Positions 54,214 to 63,389 of a stretch of 64,000 nucleotides of DNA are shown here, in pieces (the first letter of the stretch is position 1; every line of letters begins with the position of its first letter). The DNA lies in assembly GCA_029550525.1 (NCBI GenBank), contig JAKPHF010000062.1:496001-560000 (forward strand), read 5' to 3'. The stretch comes from Planctomycetota bacterium. GTDB lineage: Bacteria; Planctomycetota; Phycisphaerae; UBA1845; PWPN01. Made by a program: the position numbers and the translations under genes. The notes beneath the pieces are model-generated. The model did no database searches. It was not told the DNA's origin and saw nothing but the letters and a program-made list of their open reading frames with translations.

Positions 54214-55692
54214 TCACGCACGCAGCTGCTCAAACTTCTTGTACGGCTCTTCCCATCGCCCGGTGTCGACGGGCTGATAGACGGCCACGTCGAACGACCG
54301 GCGAATGAGATCGCGGGCTTCCCAGATATCCTTGAACACGCCGGTGGCCACGGCCTGCACCGCGATGTTACCGGCGGCGGTCGCCTCGATAGGACCGCAC
54401 ACGACCGTGCAGCCGGTAGCGTCGGCCGCCCACTGGCTCAGGTGCTTGTTCTGCGTGCCGCCGCCCACGATGTGAATCACTTCCGCCTTGCGGCCCGTGC
54501 ACTCCTCAATGCGACGCAGCGTCTGACGATACGTCATGGCCAGACTCTCGAGGCACACGCGAACGAACTCGCCCGGCGTGCTCGGGGCCTGCTGACCGGT
54601 CTTCTGGCAGTACGCGACGATCCGCGAGGGCATGTCGCCGGGAGCCAGGAAGCTCGGATCGTCGGGATCGATCACGGCCACGAACGGCTTGGCCGCCCCC
54701 GCCATGTCCGCCAGTTGGGCATAGCTGTACTCCTGGCCCGCCCGCAGCCACGTCCGTCGGCACTCCTGCACGAGCCACAGGCCCATGATGTTCTTGAGGA
54801 AGCGATACGTCCCGTTGACGCCGCCTTCGTTGGTGAAGTTGTATTTGAACGACGCGTCGCTGATGATCGGGGCGGGCACTTCCATGCCCATGAGCGACCA
54901 CGTGCCCGAGCTGATGAATGCCCAGCCTTTGTTGCGCTCAGCCGGAACCGCCGCGACGGCCGCGCCGGTGTCATGCTGGGCGGGGGCGATCAACGGCACG
55001 TTGCCGATGGCCAGTTCCTCGGCAATGTCCTTGCGGACCGGACCCAACACCGTGCCTGATGCGACGATCTCGGGGAAGATCTTTGTTGGCACGCCAAGCC
55101 GATTGATCAGATCGGTCGCCCACTGGTTGGTCTTGGGGTTGTACGCCTGCGTGGTGGTGGCGTTGCTGAACTCGATGCACTTGCGGCCCGTGAACCAGAA
55201 GTTGAACAGGTCGGGCATCATGAGCAGCGTCTCGGCGGTGTCGAGCAGGACCGAGCCGCCCAGCTTCATGGCCAACAGCTGGAAAATGGTGTTGAACTGC
55301 ATGAACTGGATGCCGGTCTGGTCGAAGATCTCCCGCTTGGGGACGATCTCGAAGGCTCGCTCGAGGATGCCGTTAGTGCGGGCGTCGCGGTAGTGGTACG
55401 GGTTGCCCAGGAGCACGTCGCCGCGGCCGAGTAGGCCGAAATCCACGCCCCAGGTGTCGATACCGATGCCCTGGATGCCGCCCGGCTCGCGGCCGGCCAG
55501 AGCCACACCCTGCTTCATCTCCGCCCACAGGCGCAGCACATCCCAGTGCAGTTCATCGCCGGTGCGGACCGGACCGTTGGGAAAGCGGTTCAGCTCCTTC
55601 AGTTCGAACTTCGAGTCACCGATCGTGCCGAGCACGACACGGCCACTCTCTGCCCCCAAGTCGACCGCGGCAAAATTGGCAGGCTTACCCAT
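54214..55692 (-). CDS. rhaB: Rhamnulokinase
   Basis: 492 residues from ATG 55692 with AGAGG at seven bases. FGGY kinase fold: AVDLGAESGRVVLGTIGDSKFELKELNRFPN, HWDVLRLWAEMKQGV, GIGIDTWGVDFGLL, YHYRDARTNGILERAFEIV, QFMQFNTIFQLLAMK, MMPDLFNFWFTGRKCIEFSNATTTQAYNP, IAPAQHDTGAAVAAVPA, FISSGTWSLMGME, IHIVGGGTQNKHLSQWAADATGCTVVCGPIEATAAGN. The DTWGVDFG and FxMQFNT words are rhamnulokinase-specific. It phosphorylates L-rhamnulose at C1. Isomerase and aldolase genes are not adjacent. Confidence 0.95.
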   Translation of the reverse strand: MGKPANFAAVDLGAESGRVVLGTIGDSKFELKELNRFPNGPVRTGDELHWDVLRLWAEMKQGVALAGREPGGIQGIGIDTWGVDFGLLGRGDVLLGNPYHYRDARTNGILERAFEIVPKREIFDQTGIQFMQFNTIFQLLAMKLGGSVLLDTAETLLMMPDLFNFWFTGRKCIEFSNATTTQAYNPKTNQWATDLINRLGVPTKIFPEIVASGTVLGPVRKDIAEELAIGNVPLIAPAQHDTGAAVAAVPAERNKGWAFISSGTWSLMGMEVPAPIISDASFKYNFTNEGGVNGTYRFLKNIMGLWLVQECRRTWLRAGQEYSYAQLADMAGAAKPFVAVIDPDDPSFLAPGDMPSRIVAYCQKTGQQAPSTPGEFVRVCLESLAMTYRQTLRRIEECTGRKAEVIHIVGGGTQNKHLSQWAADATGCTVVCGPIEATAAGNIAVQAVATGVFKDIWEARDLIRRSFDVAVYQPVDTGRWEEPYKKFEQLRA

Positions 55693-56021
55693 GTCTGATC
55701 CTCTCTCCCGAACCGGCTCGTACCACGCCGGTGATCCGTCCTGAGATCCGCAGAACCCATCCGAAGACCGATCCAGAGCCTGTCCGAGCGGGTTCACGCC
55801 GAGCCATCAAAACCCGTAGAGTCCGTGAACCGGCCGTGCATGCCATCGTCCGAGCGGGTGACGACGACCGGGCTTGGCATCGGGCCACCAGAATAGCATG
55901 TGTGCCCGCCGGGACAAGGGGCCGGTCGGCCGCGCCGGACTACAATCCCCCGACTCAGGCGGGCAAGATGCCCGTCCCCCGGAACGCTCGTCCAATGGCC
56001 GCGGATCTTGGTGAGGTTCTC
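55693..56021. other. Divergent region between rhaB and the TlpA-NHL gene
   Basis: About 330 bases, with no gene seen. It contains the hairpin word GGCGGGCA-AGA-TGCCCGTC (55958-55976), the same as the core at 50962-50984. An in-frame extension of the plus-strand gene covers it but lacks a signal peptide and was rejected. Confidence 0.45.
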
Positions 56022-57614
56022 ATGTCTCGAGACGGATCATCCTTGCCGGCTCGCCGTCGATTGGCCGGATCGATACTGGCCGGCGTGTTGGTCCTGGAGT
56101 CTGCCATGTCCATCGCATTCGGGCAGGCCGGTCGGGTGCGAGCCCCCGACTTCGGCGACGTAAAGTGGCTCAACACGGAACAACCACTGACGCTGGAGTC
56201 GCTGCGCGGGCAGGTGGTGCTGTTGGATTTCTGGACGTATTGCTGCATCAACTGTATGCACATTTTTCCGGACCTCAAGCACCTCGAAAGCAAGTACCGC
56301 GGCCAGCCCTTCGTCGTGATCGGTGTGCACTCGGGCAAGTTCAGCCAGGAGAAGGATCCGGAGAACATCCGGCAGGCCATCCTGCGACACAACATCGAGC
56401 ATCCGGTGGCTGTGGACAGCGACTACAAGATCTGGAACGCCTATGCCGTGCGAGCGTGGCCGACGCTGGTGGTGATCGATCCCGAGGGCTACGTCGTGGG
56501 AGCGGTGGCCGGCGAGGGGCATCGCGAGACGATCGATCGCACCATCGGCAAGCTGCTGGCCGAGCACAAGCGCAAGGGCACGCTGGGCGAGCCGATGAAG
56601 TTCCGGATGGAACGGGAATCGTTCAAAGGCGGCGTCCTCGAGTTTCCCGGCAAGATATTGGCGGACCCGAAGAACAGCCGCCTCTTCATCAGCGACACCA
56701 ACCATCATCGCGTGCTCATCACCGACCTGGAAGGCAACGTGACGGACACCATCGGAACCGGCCAGATCGGATTGATCGACGGTTCGTTCGATCAGGCTCG
56801 GTTTCATCAGCCGCAGGGTCTGGCCCTGTCCGCCGACGGCAAGACGCTCTGGGTGGCCGACACCGAGAACCACGCCCTGCGTGCGGTGAACCTCGAGAAG
56901 AAAACCGTGATGCGGATCGCCGGCACGGGTAAGCAGTCTTATAGCCGCAACGCCAACGGGCCGGGCAGGACGACACTGTTGAGCTCGCCATGGGACCTGG
57001 CCTTGGTGGGCGATCGGCTGTACATCGCCATCGCGGGCATGCACCAGATCTGGCTGTACGATCTGGCGTCGAAGAAGGTGGTGGATTACGCCGGCACCGG
57101 ACACGAGGCCGGCATCGACGGCCCGCGAGCCAAGGCTGCATTCGCTCAACCTTCGGGCCTGGCCACCGACGGCAAGCGCCTATATGTGGCAGACGCGGAG
57201 ATTTCGAGCATTCGCACCATCGACCTGGCGAGCAAGGACGGCGTGGTAACGACACTCGCCGGCAGTGCCGGATTGTTCGACTTCGGCAACCAGGACGGCC
57301 CAGGGCGTCAGGCTCGCTTTCAACATCCGTTGGGCGTGGCGCTGCATGGCCGCACGCTTTTTGTCGCCGACACGTTCAACCACTTGATCCGCGCGATCGA
57401 TCTCGACACGGGCCAGGTCTCGACCTGGCTGGGCACCGGTCGGCCCGAGAAAGGCACGGTTGAGGCCATCGGCTTGTTCGAGCCGGGCGGAATCTCCGTC
57501 GGCGGCGACACACTGTACATCGCCGACACGAACAACCATCGCGTGCTTGCGGTGGGCATTCCCTCCAAGAAGGTCCGCGTCCTGGAGATCAGCGGCGCGC
57601 CGAATGTCGAATGA
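56022..57614 (+). CDS. Secreted TlpA-type thioredoxin fused to NHL beta-propeller
   Basis: 530 residues from ATG 56022 (GAGG at six bases), which places a signal peptide correctly (LAGSILAGVLVLESAMSIAFGQA). A thioredoxin-like domain follows (LTLESLRGQVVLLDFWTYCCINCMHIFPDLKHLE) with the redox pair C-I-N-C, then VIGVHSGKFSQEKDPENIRQAI and the cis-Pro region VRAWPTLVVIDPEG. From about residue 200 to the end there are NHL/SMP-30-type blades (LFISDTNHHRVLITDLEG, LWVADTENHALRAVNL, LYVADAEISSIRTIDL, LFVADTFNHLIRAIDL, LYIADTNNHRVLAVGI). The fusion resembles NHLRC2-type proteins. Thiol-disulfide activity in the periplasm is likely. The last codons and stop lie in a heptad repeat. Confidence 0.9.
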   Translation: MSRDGSSLPARRRLAGSILAGVLVLESAMSIAFGQAGRVRAPDFGDVKWLNTEQPLTLESLRGQVVLLDFWTYCCINCMHIFPDLKHLESKYRGQPFVVIGVHSGKFSQEKDPENIRQAILRHNIEHPVAVDSDYKIWNAYAVRAWPTLVVIDPEGYVVGAVAGEGHRETIDRTIGKLLAEHKRKGTLGEPMKFRMERESFKGGVLEFPGKILADPKNSRLFISDTNHHRVLITDLEGNVTDTIGTGQIGLIDGSFDQARFHQPQGLALSADGKTLWVADTENHALRAVNLEKKTVMRIAGTGKQSYSRNANGPGRTTLLSSPWDLALVGDRLYIAIAGMHQIWLYDLASKKVVDYAGTGHEAGIDGPRAKAAFAQPSGLATDGKRLYVADAEISSIRTIDLASKDGVVTTLAGSAGLFDFGNQDGPGRQARFQHPLGVALHGRTLFVADTFNHLIRAIDLDTGQVSTWLGTGRPEKGTVEAIGLFEPGGISVGGDTLYIADTNNHRVLAVGIPSKKVRVLEISGAPNVE

Positions 57615-57636
57615 CGAAATCCGAATGACGAAAAAG
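57600..57636. repeat. Degenerate heptad repeat (CGAATGA type) overlapping a stop codon
   Basis: Units CGAATGT, CGAATGA, CGAAATC, CGAATGA, CGAAAAA. The TGA of the second unit is the stop codon of the TlpA-NHL gene. Confidence 0.85.
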
Positions 57637-57788
57637 CACGCACGAGGAATGACGATTGATGCATCCTGCTCCGTAAATCCGCGCCAATCTGAGCGAATCT
57701 GCGGACAACTCTTTTCTCTGTTACCTCTGTCTGCTCCTGTTGGCATTGCACGCGTTCGTGCGTTCAGTCGCGTGTGGGTGCTCGCGTT

Positions 57789-59399
57789 CTAATCGTTGAA
57801 GAGGTTCGGCGGGACGGGTTTGCCCAGCGTGCCCTCACGACCGAGGCGGGCGTTGACGAGTGCGTGGTAATCCTGGAGGGCGGCTTCCCAGAAGGGACGG
57901 ACGGGCTGGTTGGCCAGCTTCAATGCGGCGATAGCGCTGCGGGCGGCGAAGGCGGCGTCGGCGGCGGTGTCGGCCACGCACATGGCGGCAGCACTGGCGG
58001 CGGCTGCGGCGGCGGCTCGCGTGGCCTCGACGGCCGCCTCCGAAGCTTGCGCACCATCCTCCACGTAGGCGGCTTTCAGCGACGCCACCCGCAGGTTGCG
58101 AATCCTGGACAACGCACGCGTGACTGAGTGCGGCGACTCGGGCGCGTCGGCCTCGCGGAAAAGAGCCTCGGCCATCGCCAAGGCGCGCTCGACCCGCGGG
58201 TCGGGATCGCGAAGATGCTGAACACGCCGGGCGCAACGACAGGCCCAGCAAACGATCGCCCGCTGCGGCAATACCAACAATTGCTTCTTGACCGCCCCCA
58301 CGTCCACCCGCCAACCGTGCTCGTACGTGACCGGCGTATCGTCAGCCTTGGGGCCAGGATGGGCGTACCCCACCAGCACGCGTACGAGTTCGTCCGCGCT
58401 GGGGTATCGGTCTTCCGGGTGTTTGGCCAGGCAGCGGAACACGATCGAGGCCAGTTCGGCGGGAATCTCCGGCCGGAGCAGCCGCGGATCGGGGATCGGC
58501 TCGGATATGTGTTTGAGCATCATGGCGAACGGACTGGACTCCTCCACCTCGAAGGGCAGCCGGCCCGTCAGCAGCTCGTAGAGACTCACACCCAGCGCAT
58601 ATATGTCACTCGCAGGCGTCACTCGCTCGCCGCGACACTGCTCGGGGCTCATGTAGCCCGGCGTGCCGATTTGCTGGCCCACGCCGGTAAGCCAGGTCGT
58701 GCCCTCGACCACCATGATGGTTCCGAAGTCCGCCACCTTGACGCTACCCGCCTCGTCGAGCAGGAGATTGGAGGGCTTGATGTCGCGGTGCACGACGCCC
58801 ACGGCATGCGCGGCCGCACACCCCGCCGCCGCCTGGCGGATGAACTCCACCGCGTGGTCGATGGGCACAGGCTGCCGGCTGGCTCGCCACGCCACGAACT
58901 TGTCGCGAAGGCTGCCCCCCGAGACGTACTCCATCACGATGGCCCGGCTCGGGCCGTGGGGGGGAAAGTCGAGGATGCGCACGACGTGCTCGTGCTGGAT
59001 GCGAGCCATGCTACGGGCTTCCCGCTCGAAGCGGGTGCTCATGTTGCGATCGGCGCGATACTGAGGCTTGAGCGTCTTGAGAGCTACCTTCTGGTCGGTT
59101 GCGGTGTCCAGCGCGAGATAGACGCGAGCCATGCCGCCTTCGCCGAGGAGCCTTTTCACGAGATATCGATCGATCTGCTGGCCGACGAGTTCATCCGCCG
59201 GGTCGATGGAAACCGCGTCCGGCACGGCTCGTCGATCAAAGACCACACGCAAATCTTCGATCAGCCGCTCGGTGGATCCCGAGTCGCCGGTCCGTGCCGT
59301 ATTAGTGCCCCCCACCCCATCCGCGCAGGCGGCATCGGCGGGCACGACTGTCCCGTCGGACTCACCGCTCTCGGGCAGAGGCAACGTTTCGTCGTTCAT
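57789..59399 (-). CDS. Ser/Thr protein kinase with Ala-rich C-terminal helical domain
   Basis: 536 residues. An acidic N-terminal stretch of about 70 residues precedes the kinase domain (about 75-345): glycine loop LLGEGGMARVYLAL, Lys in VALKTLK, HRDIKPSNLLLD, DFGT, IGTPGYMSPEQ, DIYALGVSLYELLTGRLPF. All catalytic residues are present (Asp of HRD, Asp of DFG). No transmembrane helix or PASTA/WD sensor follows. The last about 150 residues contain IVCWACRCARRVQHL, then an alternating Ala-rich helical repeat (SEAAVEATRAAAAAAASAAA...) resembling the Imm5-like helical domain of putative immunity proteins, as far as I recall it. Cytoplasmic signalling kinase; target unknown. Confidence 0.9.
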   Translation of the reverse strand: MNDETLPLPESGESDGTVVPADAACADGVGGTNTARTGDSGSTERLIEDLRVVFDRRAVPDAVSIDPADELVGQQIDRYLVKRLLGEGGMARVYLALDTATDQKVALKTLKPQYRADRNMSTRFEREARSMARIQHEHVVRILDFPPHGPSRAIVMEYVSGGSLRDKFVAWRASRQPVPIDHAVEFIRQAAAGCAAAHAVGVVHRDIKPSNLLLDEAGSVKVADFGTIMVVEGTTWLTGVGQQIGTPGYMSPEQCRGERVTPASDIYALGVSLYELLTGRLPFEVEESSPFAMMLKHISEPIPDPRLLRPEIPAELASIVFRCLAKHPEDRYPSADELVRVLVGYAHPGPKADDTPVTYEHGWRVDVGAVKKQLLVLPQRAIVCWACRCARRVQHLRDPDPRVERALAMAEALFREADAPESPHSVTRALSRIRNLRVASLKAAYVEDGAQASEAAVEATRAAAAAAASAAAMCVADTAADAAFAARSAIAALKLANQPVRPFWEAALQDYHALVNARLGREGTLGKPVPPNLFND

Positions 59400-59447
59400 T
59401 TCTGAAGTGCCGGCCGAGGCTGTGCGGATTCCCCTCGCGCAGAACTC

Positions 59448-59798
59448 TCAGTACCGTCCCCGGTACTGATCCGCCGGGTATTTCAACGCGTTCTTGGCCA
59501 TTTTGGCCCGCAGCGTCGAGGTGATGTCGATGCCGGCCGCGTTGGCGAAGCTCAACGCGAACGCGAGAATGTCCGCCAGTTCCTCGGCAATCGCGTGCCG
59601 GGCGGTCGCATCCTTCACCAGGTCGCGCGACTCTTCGTTCCTGGCCCAGCGGAAATGCTCCATCAGCTCGGCCGCCTCGGTGGCGATCGCCATCGAGAGG
59701 TTCTTGGGGTCGTGGAACTGCTCCCAGTCGCGCTCGCGGATGAACGCGGCAATTTCGCGGCGAAGCTCATCAACCGTGGTGTTCCGATCGTCGGACAA
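59448..59798 (-). CDS. MazG-like nucleotide pyrophosphohydrolase (dCTP pyrophosphatase type)
   Basis: 116 residues from a TTG start at 59798. The all-alpha NTP pyrophosphatase motif is clear: ERDWEQFHDPKNLSMAIATEAAELMEHFRW with the ExxE pair, and ARHAIAEELADILAFALSFANAAGID with the second acidic pair ExxD. The word WxxFHxPKNLSxxxxxEAAEL is the short single-domain group related to RS21-C6/dCTPase. It hydrolyses non-canonical or excess NTPs to the monophosphate. Confidence 0.9.
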   Translation of the reverse strand: MSDDRNTTVDELRREIAAFIRERDWEQFHDPKNLSMAIATEAAELMEHFRWARNEESRDLVKDATARHAIAEELADILAFALSFANAAGIDITSTLRAKMAKNALKYPADQYRGRY

Positions 59799-59907
59799 AC
59801 GTGGTTCGCTCCCGCGGGCCGGCCGGTCTCAATGAAGCCATGTTCGGCCCTTCAGCGCCCGGCCTCGAATTACATGCTACACCCGGTCTTGCCGCCGGAT
59901 TGCCCGC

Positions 59908-61035
59908 TCAATCCACAATGGTCGTGATCGAAGCCCCGGGCACCAGGAATTTGTATAGGGCGGCGATGTCGTCGGCGGCCAGGCGCACGCAGCCCAGGCT
60001 CACGTCCTGACCGATGGTCTCGGGCTCGACCGTTCCGTGGATTCCGAATCCCACCTTGCCCACCGCGTCGCCCTCAATGCCTTCCAGGCCGATCCAGAAC
60101 TCGCCGATGGGATTCTTGGGATCGTCGGCATGCCATCGTTTGCCTTGGGGATCGACCCAGTCGGGATTCTCCAACTGGTTGATCACCTTCCACGTGCCGG
60201 TCGGCGTGCTGCCGTCCATGCCCAGCGCGACCCTGTAGGTCCGCACGTAGACATCCTGCAGGTAAACGTGGAGTTTGTGCTGGCTCTTGACCACCGACGC
60301 GTGGAACGGGCCGTGAATCACCTTCAGCGTGCTGCCCGCCCGGATCAGGTTCTTGTTGGTGATGCCGTTGATCTCGGCAAGCAGGTTCTCGGAAATCTTG
60401 TACCGCCGGGCGATCCGGGCCAGGCTCTCGCCCGACTTGATCGTGTGACGCTCGGTCAACGGATCATCTTTGAGGACCGAACGGGAAAAAATGGTCTGCT
60501 GAGCCAGATCGGCCAGGGCCTCGCGAACGCGTTTTTCGTCGGCGGGCGACAGGCCGCTATGCAGCGCGTTGTTCAGATACGTGCGGGCGGCCACGAGTTC
60601 CTTGCGATCCAGGGCGGCAAAGCCCGCCTCGAGTTCCTTCTCACCCTCCCGGGCCGACAACCTGGGCGTACCGGGCTGCGTAGCCGGCGGCGTAGGTACA
60701 CCCCTCGCGACCTTGGGCTTGCTGGCCACACTGGGGATCTCGGTCAGGGCAGGCTCCTTCCGGCCGCCGTCGGCCTCGCCGGCCGCCTCGACCTTCTCGA
60801 GCTCGGCCTGAACCTTGCCCTCCGCAGGCGCGGCGGACGCCGGCAGCAGAGGTCGCAGCCCCGGCTCTCGGGTCGACGTGCTCTGTTGCGGGTGAGCCAC
60901 CCGGCCGGTCAGTTCCGTGGGCTCCGAAGAGAAGATCCAGCGGATGCCCAGGCCCGCCACAACCAGGCAAGCGGCAACGGTTGTCAGGCCCAGGAGAAAC
61001 CTCCGTGTTTGGCGATGCATTCTCCGGCGAGGCAT
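59908..61035 (-). CDS. LysM-L,D-transpeptidase
   Basis: 375 residues from ATG 61035 (AAGGAG five bases upstream). A signal anchor (FLLGLTTVAACLVVAGLGIRWIF) is followed by a Pro/Ala/Glu-rich linker, a TPR-like helix pair, and a LysM peptidoglycan-binding module (HTIKSGESLARIARRYKISENLLAEINGITNKNLIRAGSTLKV). The YkuD catalytic domain (LHVYLQDVYVRTYRVALGMDGSTPTGTWKV ... GFGIHGTVEPETIGQDVSLGCVRLAADDIAALY) ends with the His-Gly and Ser-x-Gly-Cys-Val-Arg motif. It makes 3-3 cross-links or attaches proteins to peptidoglycan, evidence that this organism has a peptidoglycan wall. Confidence 0.93.
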   Translation of the reverse strand: MPRRRMHRQTRRFLLGLTTVAACLVVAGLGIRWIFSSEPTELTGRVAHPQQSTSTREPGLRPLLPASAAPAEGKVQAELEKVEAAGEADGGRKEPALTEIPSVASKPKVARGVPTPPATQPGTPRLSAREGEKELEAGFAALDRKELVAARTYLNNALHSGLSPADEKRVREALADLAQQTIFSRSVLKDDPLTERHTIKSGESLARIARRYKISENLLAEINGITNKNLIRAGSTLKVIHGPFHASVVKSQHKLHVYLQDVYVRTYRVALGMDGSTPTGTWKVINQLENPDWVDPQGKRWHADDPKNPIGEFWIGLEGIEGDAVGKVGFGIHGTVEPETIGQDVSLGCVRLAADDIAALYKFLVPGASITTIVD

Positions 61036-61407
61036 AGCTGCTCCTTGTCGCTGGACGGGGATAACCGGTCGAGCCCTCAAGATACCGCGCATGCCAGGAC
61101 TTGCAAGCGGAGCGGCAATGTAAAAAACAGCGGGCTGACAATGCGAATTTCATGCAAGTCAGGACTTTGTCACAGCTGTGGAGAACCTGTGAATTTCGGT
61201 TGATAAACATCGTTGTGCCGGCATCTGCGCGGGCCGAATTCCTGTGTGCGAAGCCCCACGGAAAGCGATGCCGGAAAGAGCGAAGATGAGGTCGTGAGCC
61301 GAAGAGGTAGATTATTATCGGGCCGAGCGGAAACGGCGATCCGAGCGTGAAAGCGGGAGTGGCGGGTTGGCCAGCCGCGCGGGAATCGTGCGTGGGCGGT
61401 GTGAATT
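61036..61407. other. Intergenic region upstream of the L,D-transpeptidase gene
   Basis: About 370 bases without a gene. A perfect palindrome CACAGCTGTG lies at 61171-61180 in an AT-richer patch (61115-61215). No confident promoter pair. Confidence 0.4.
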
Positions 61408-62004
61408 CTACTTGGACGCCTGGCTCTCGCCGGCCGGCGGGCCGAACCGGTACACCGCGGAATCGGTCACCAGCATTTGAATTTTCATATCGTGTTCGGT
61501 GGTGGGCACCGAATCGAGCACCTGGTTCTGCAGGGCCAGGCCGCACGCGATGCCCGCCCAGTCGCGGTGAGCGAGGAAGCGGTCGTAGAAGCCGCGGCCC
61601 CGTCCCAGCCGGTTGCCTTGCAGATCGAAGCCCAGTCCCGGCACGATCACCATATCAATGTTGGCCAGGGGGATGGGGACGCCGTCCGCCGGCTCGCGGA
61701 TACCGAGCACCGATTCGCTCAAATCGTCGGACAGCGAATCGATCTGGATGGGCAGCATTCGCCGCTGCTCCCAACTGACCTTGGGGGCCAGGACTCGCTT
61801 GCGGTCGCGCCACGCCTGCAAGACAAGCGACGTGGTATCCACTTCCGTCGGGAGCGACAGGAAGACCATGATGATTTCGGACCGGGCGTATTCGGGCGTT
61901 TGGGCCAGGCGGGAACAGGCCTGAATGGAGCGTTCGTGGAGTTCGGCCGGCGAAATGGCCGCCATCTCCGCTCGGAGCTTTTGACGTATCTCTTTCTTGA
62001 TCAC
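61408..62004 (-). CDS. 5-formyltetrahydrofolate cyclo-ligase
   Basis: 198 residues from GTG 62004, which overlaps the rarA stop as GTGA. The family motifs are IKKEIRQKLRAEMAAIS, IMVFLSLPTEVDTTSLVLQAWRDRKRVLAPKV, LGIREPADG and the signature VIVPGLGFDLQGNRLGRGRGFYDRFLA. It converts 5-formyl-THF to methenyl-THF using ATP. The overlap shows co-translation with rarA. Confidence 0.94.
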   Translation of the reverse strand: MIKKEIRQKLRAEMAAISPAELHERSIQACSRLAQTPEYARSEIIMVFLSLPTEVDTTSLVLQAWRDRKRVLAPKVSWEQRRMLPIQIDSLSDDLSESVLGIREPADGVPIPLANIDMVIVPGLGFDLQGNRLGRGRGFYDRFLAHRDWAGIACGLALQNQVLDSVPTTEHDMKIQMLVTDSAVYRFGPPAGESQASK

Positions 62005-63389
62005 GATGGCTCCGCTGCTCCTGTGTCGGAATCGGCGGACGGCGTCTCCTTCGGCACGGCACCCGGCTGACGACGAATTCTACCCAGGTATTCCCGGATC
62101 GCCGACTCGTGCCCGCGGTCGGTCGGCTTGTAGTATATTTTATCGACCCCCAGATATTCCTGCTCCACAAAACCACCTTCGTAGTCGTGAGCGTACTTGT
62201 AGCCCTCCCCATGCTCCAGACGGGCGGCCCCGCGGTAGTGAGCGTCGCGCAAGTGCTTGGGAACGGGGATGGTTCGGCCTTCACGAATGTCTTTTGCGGC
62301 GGTCCATACGGCCATCGCCGAGGCGTTGGATTTCGGAGCGGTGGCGATGTAGGTCACGGCCTGGCTCAAGGGCAGTTGGCATTCGGGCATGCCGACCAGG
62401 AGCGTGACTTGGGCGGCCGCGTTGGCTAACACCAACGCCATGGGGTCGGCGTTACCCACGTCCTCCGCGGCACAGATGGCCACCCGTCGGGCGATAAACC
62501 GGGGATCCTCGCCGGCCTCCAGCATGCGAGCCAGCCAGTACACCGCCGCGTCGGGATCGCTGCCCCGCATGCTCTTGATGAGGGCGCTGGCGGCATCATA
62601 GTGGGCGTCGCCGGTCGCATCGTACTGGATGGCCTTGCGCTGAATGGATTCCTCAGCAACCTGAAGATCGATCCGCACGGGTCCGCCGGGTTTGGCAGCC
62701 GAATCTTGCCCCAATTGAGAGAGCACTGCCACTTCCAGCGCCAGCAGTGCCCGGCGGGCATCGCCGTCGCAAGTCACCGCCAGATGCTGGCGGGCTTCCG
62801 GCGTCAATTCGACGGAATACCGCCCCATGCCCCGCTCGACGTCGCTCGCTGCCCGATCCAGCAGGATCGCGATATCCTCCACCGTCAACGGCTCGAACTG
62901 GAAAATCTGGCTGCGCGAGATCAGTGGCGAGTTCACACTGAAGAAGGGATTCTCCGTCGTGGCTCCGATGAGCAACAGCAGACCATTCTCCACGTCGCCG
63001 AGCAGCACGTCTTGCTGTGCTCGGTTGAACCGGTGAATCTCGTCGAGAAACAACACGGTTCGCCTGCCGTTGTCCGTGAGCCGGTCTTTGGCCCGGGCGA
63101 TGACTTCGCGAATCTCCTTGACGCCCACGGCGGCGGCGTTCATCTCCTCGAACACGGCCTGCGTCTGGTTAGCGATGATGTGGGCAAGCGTCGTCTTGCC
63201 GGTGCCGGGCGGCCCGTAAAAGATGGCGCTGGTCAGCCGGTCGGCGGCCAGCATCCGGCGAAGCAGCTTGCCCGGCCCGAGAAAATGCTGCTGGCCCACG
63301 AACTCGTCCAGTGTGCGGGGCCGCATGCGCACGGGCAGCGGTTGCACACGATCGAGTGCTGCCTTTCGTTGATGGCTGAACAGATCCAC
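62001..63389 (-). CDS. rarA: Replication-associated recombination protein A (RarA/MgsA, AAA+)
   Basis: 462 residues from GTG 63389. Motifs: MRPRTLDEFVGQQHFLGPGKLLRRML, Walker A FYGPPGTGKTTLAHIIA, Walker B VLFLDEIHRFNRAQQD, sensor 1 LIGATTENPFFSVNSPLISRSQIF, sensor 2 CDGDARRALLALEVAV, and the C-terminal tetramerisation/MgsA domain (SMRGSDPDAAVYWLARMLEAGEDPRFIARRVAICAAEDVGNADPMAL, YKYAHDYEGGFVEQEYLG). It acts at stalled forks. The conserved C-terminus is complete and is followed by about 20 acidic residues. Confidence 0.97.
   Translation of the reverse strand: MDLFSHQRKAALDRVQPLPVRMRPRTLDEFVGQQHFLGPGKLLRRMLAADRLTSAIFYGPPGTGKTTLAHIIANQTQAVFEEMNAAAVGVKEIREVIARAKDRLTDNGRRTVLFLDEIHRFNRAQQDVLLGDVENGLLLLIGATTENPFFSVNSPLISRSQIFQFEPLTVEDIAILLDRAASDVERGMGRYSVELTPEARQHLAVTCDGDARRALLALEVAVLSQLGQDSAAKPGGPVRIDLQVAEESIQRKAIQYDATGDAHYDAASALIKSMRGSDPDAAVYWLARMLEAGEDPRFIARRVAICAAEDVGNADPMALVLANAAAQVTLLVGMPECQLPLSQAVTYIATAPKSNASAMAVWTAAKDIREGRTIPVPKHLRDAHYRGAARLEHGEGYKYAHDYEGGFVEQEYLGVDKIYYKPTDRGHESAIREYLGRIRRQPGAVPKETPSADSDTGAAEPS

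Noticed and set aside
55731-56021. 97-residue N-terminal extension of the TlpA-NHL protein
   Set aside because: It would place the signal peptide internally, and ATG 56022 has a good ribosome-binding site.
61171-61195. DnaA box or replication origin (TGTGGAGAA near CACAGCTGTG)
   Set aside because: Only one box with one mismatch, no cluster, no dnaA/dnaN/gyrB nearby.
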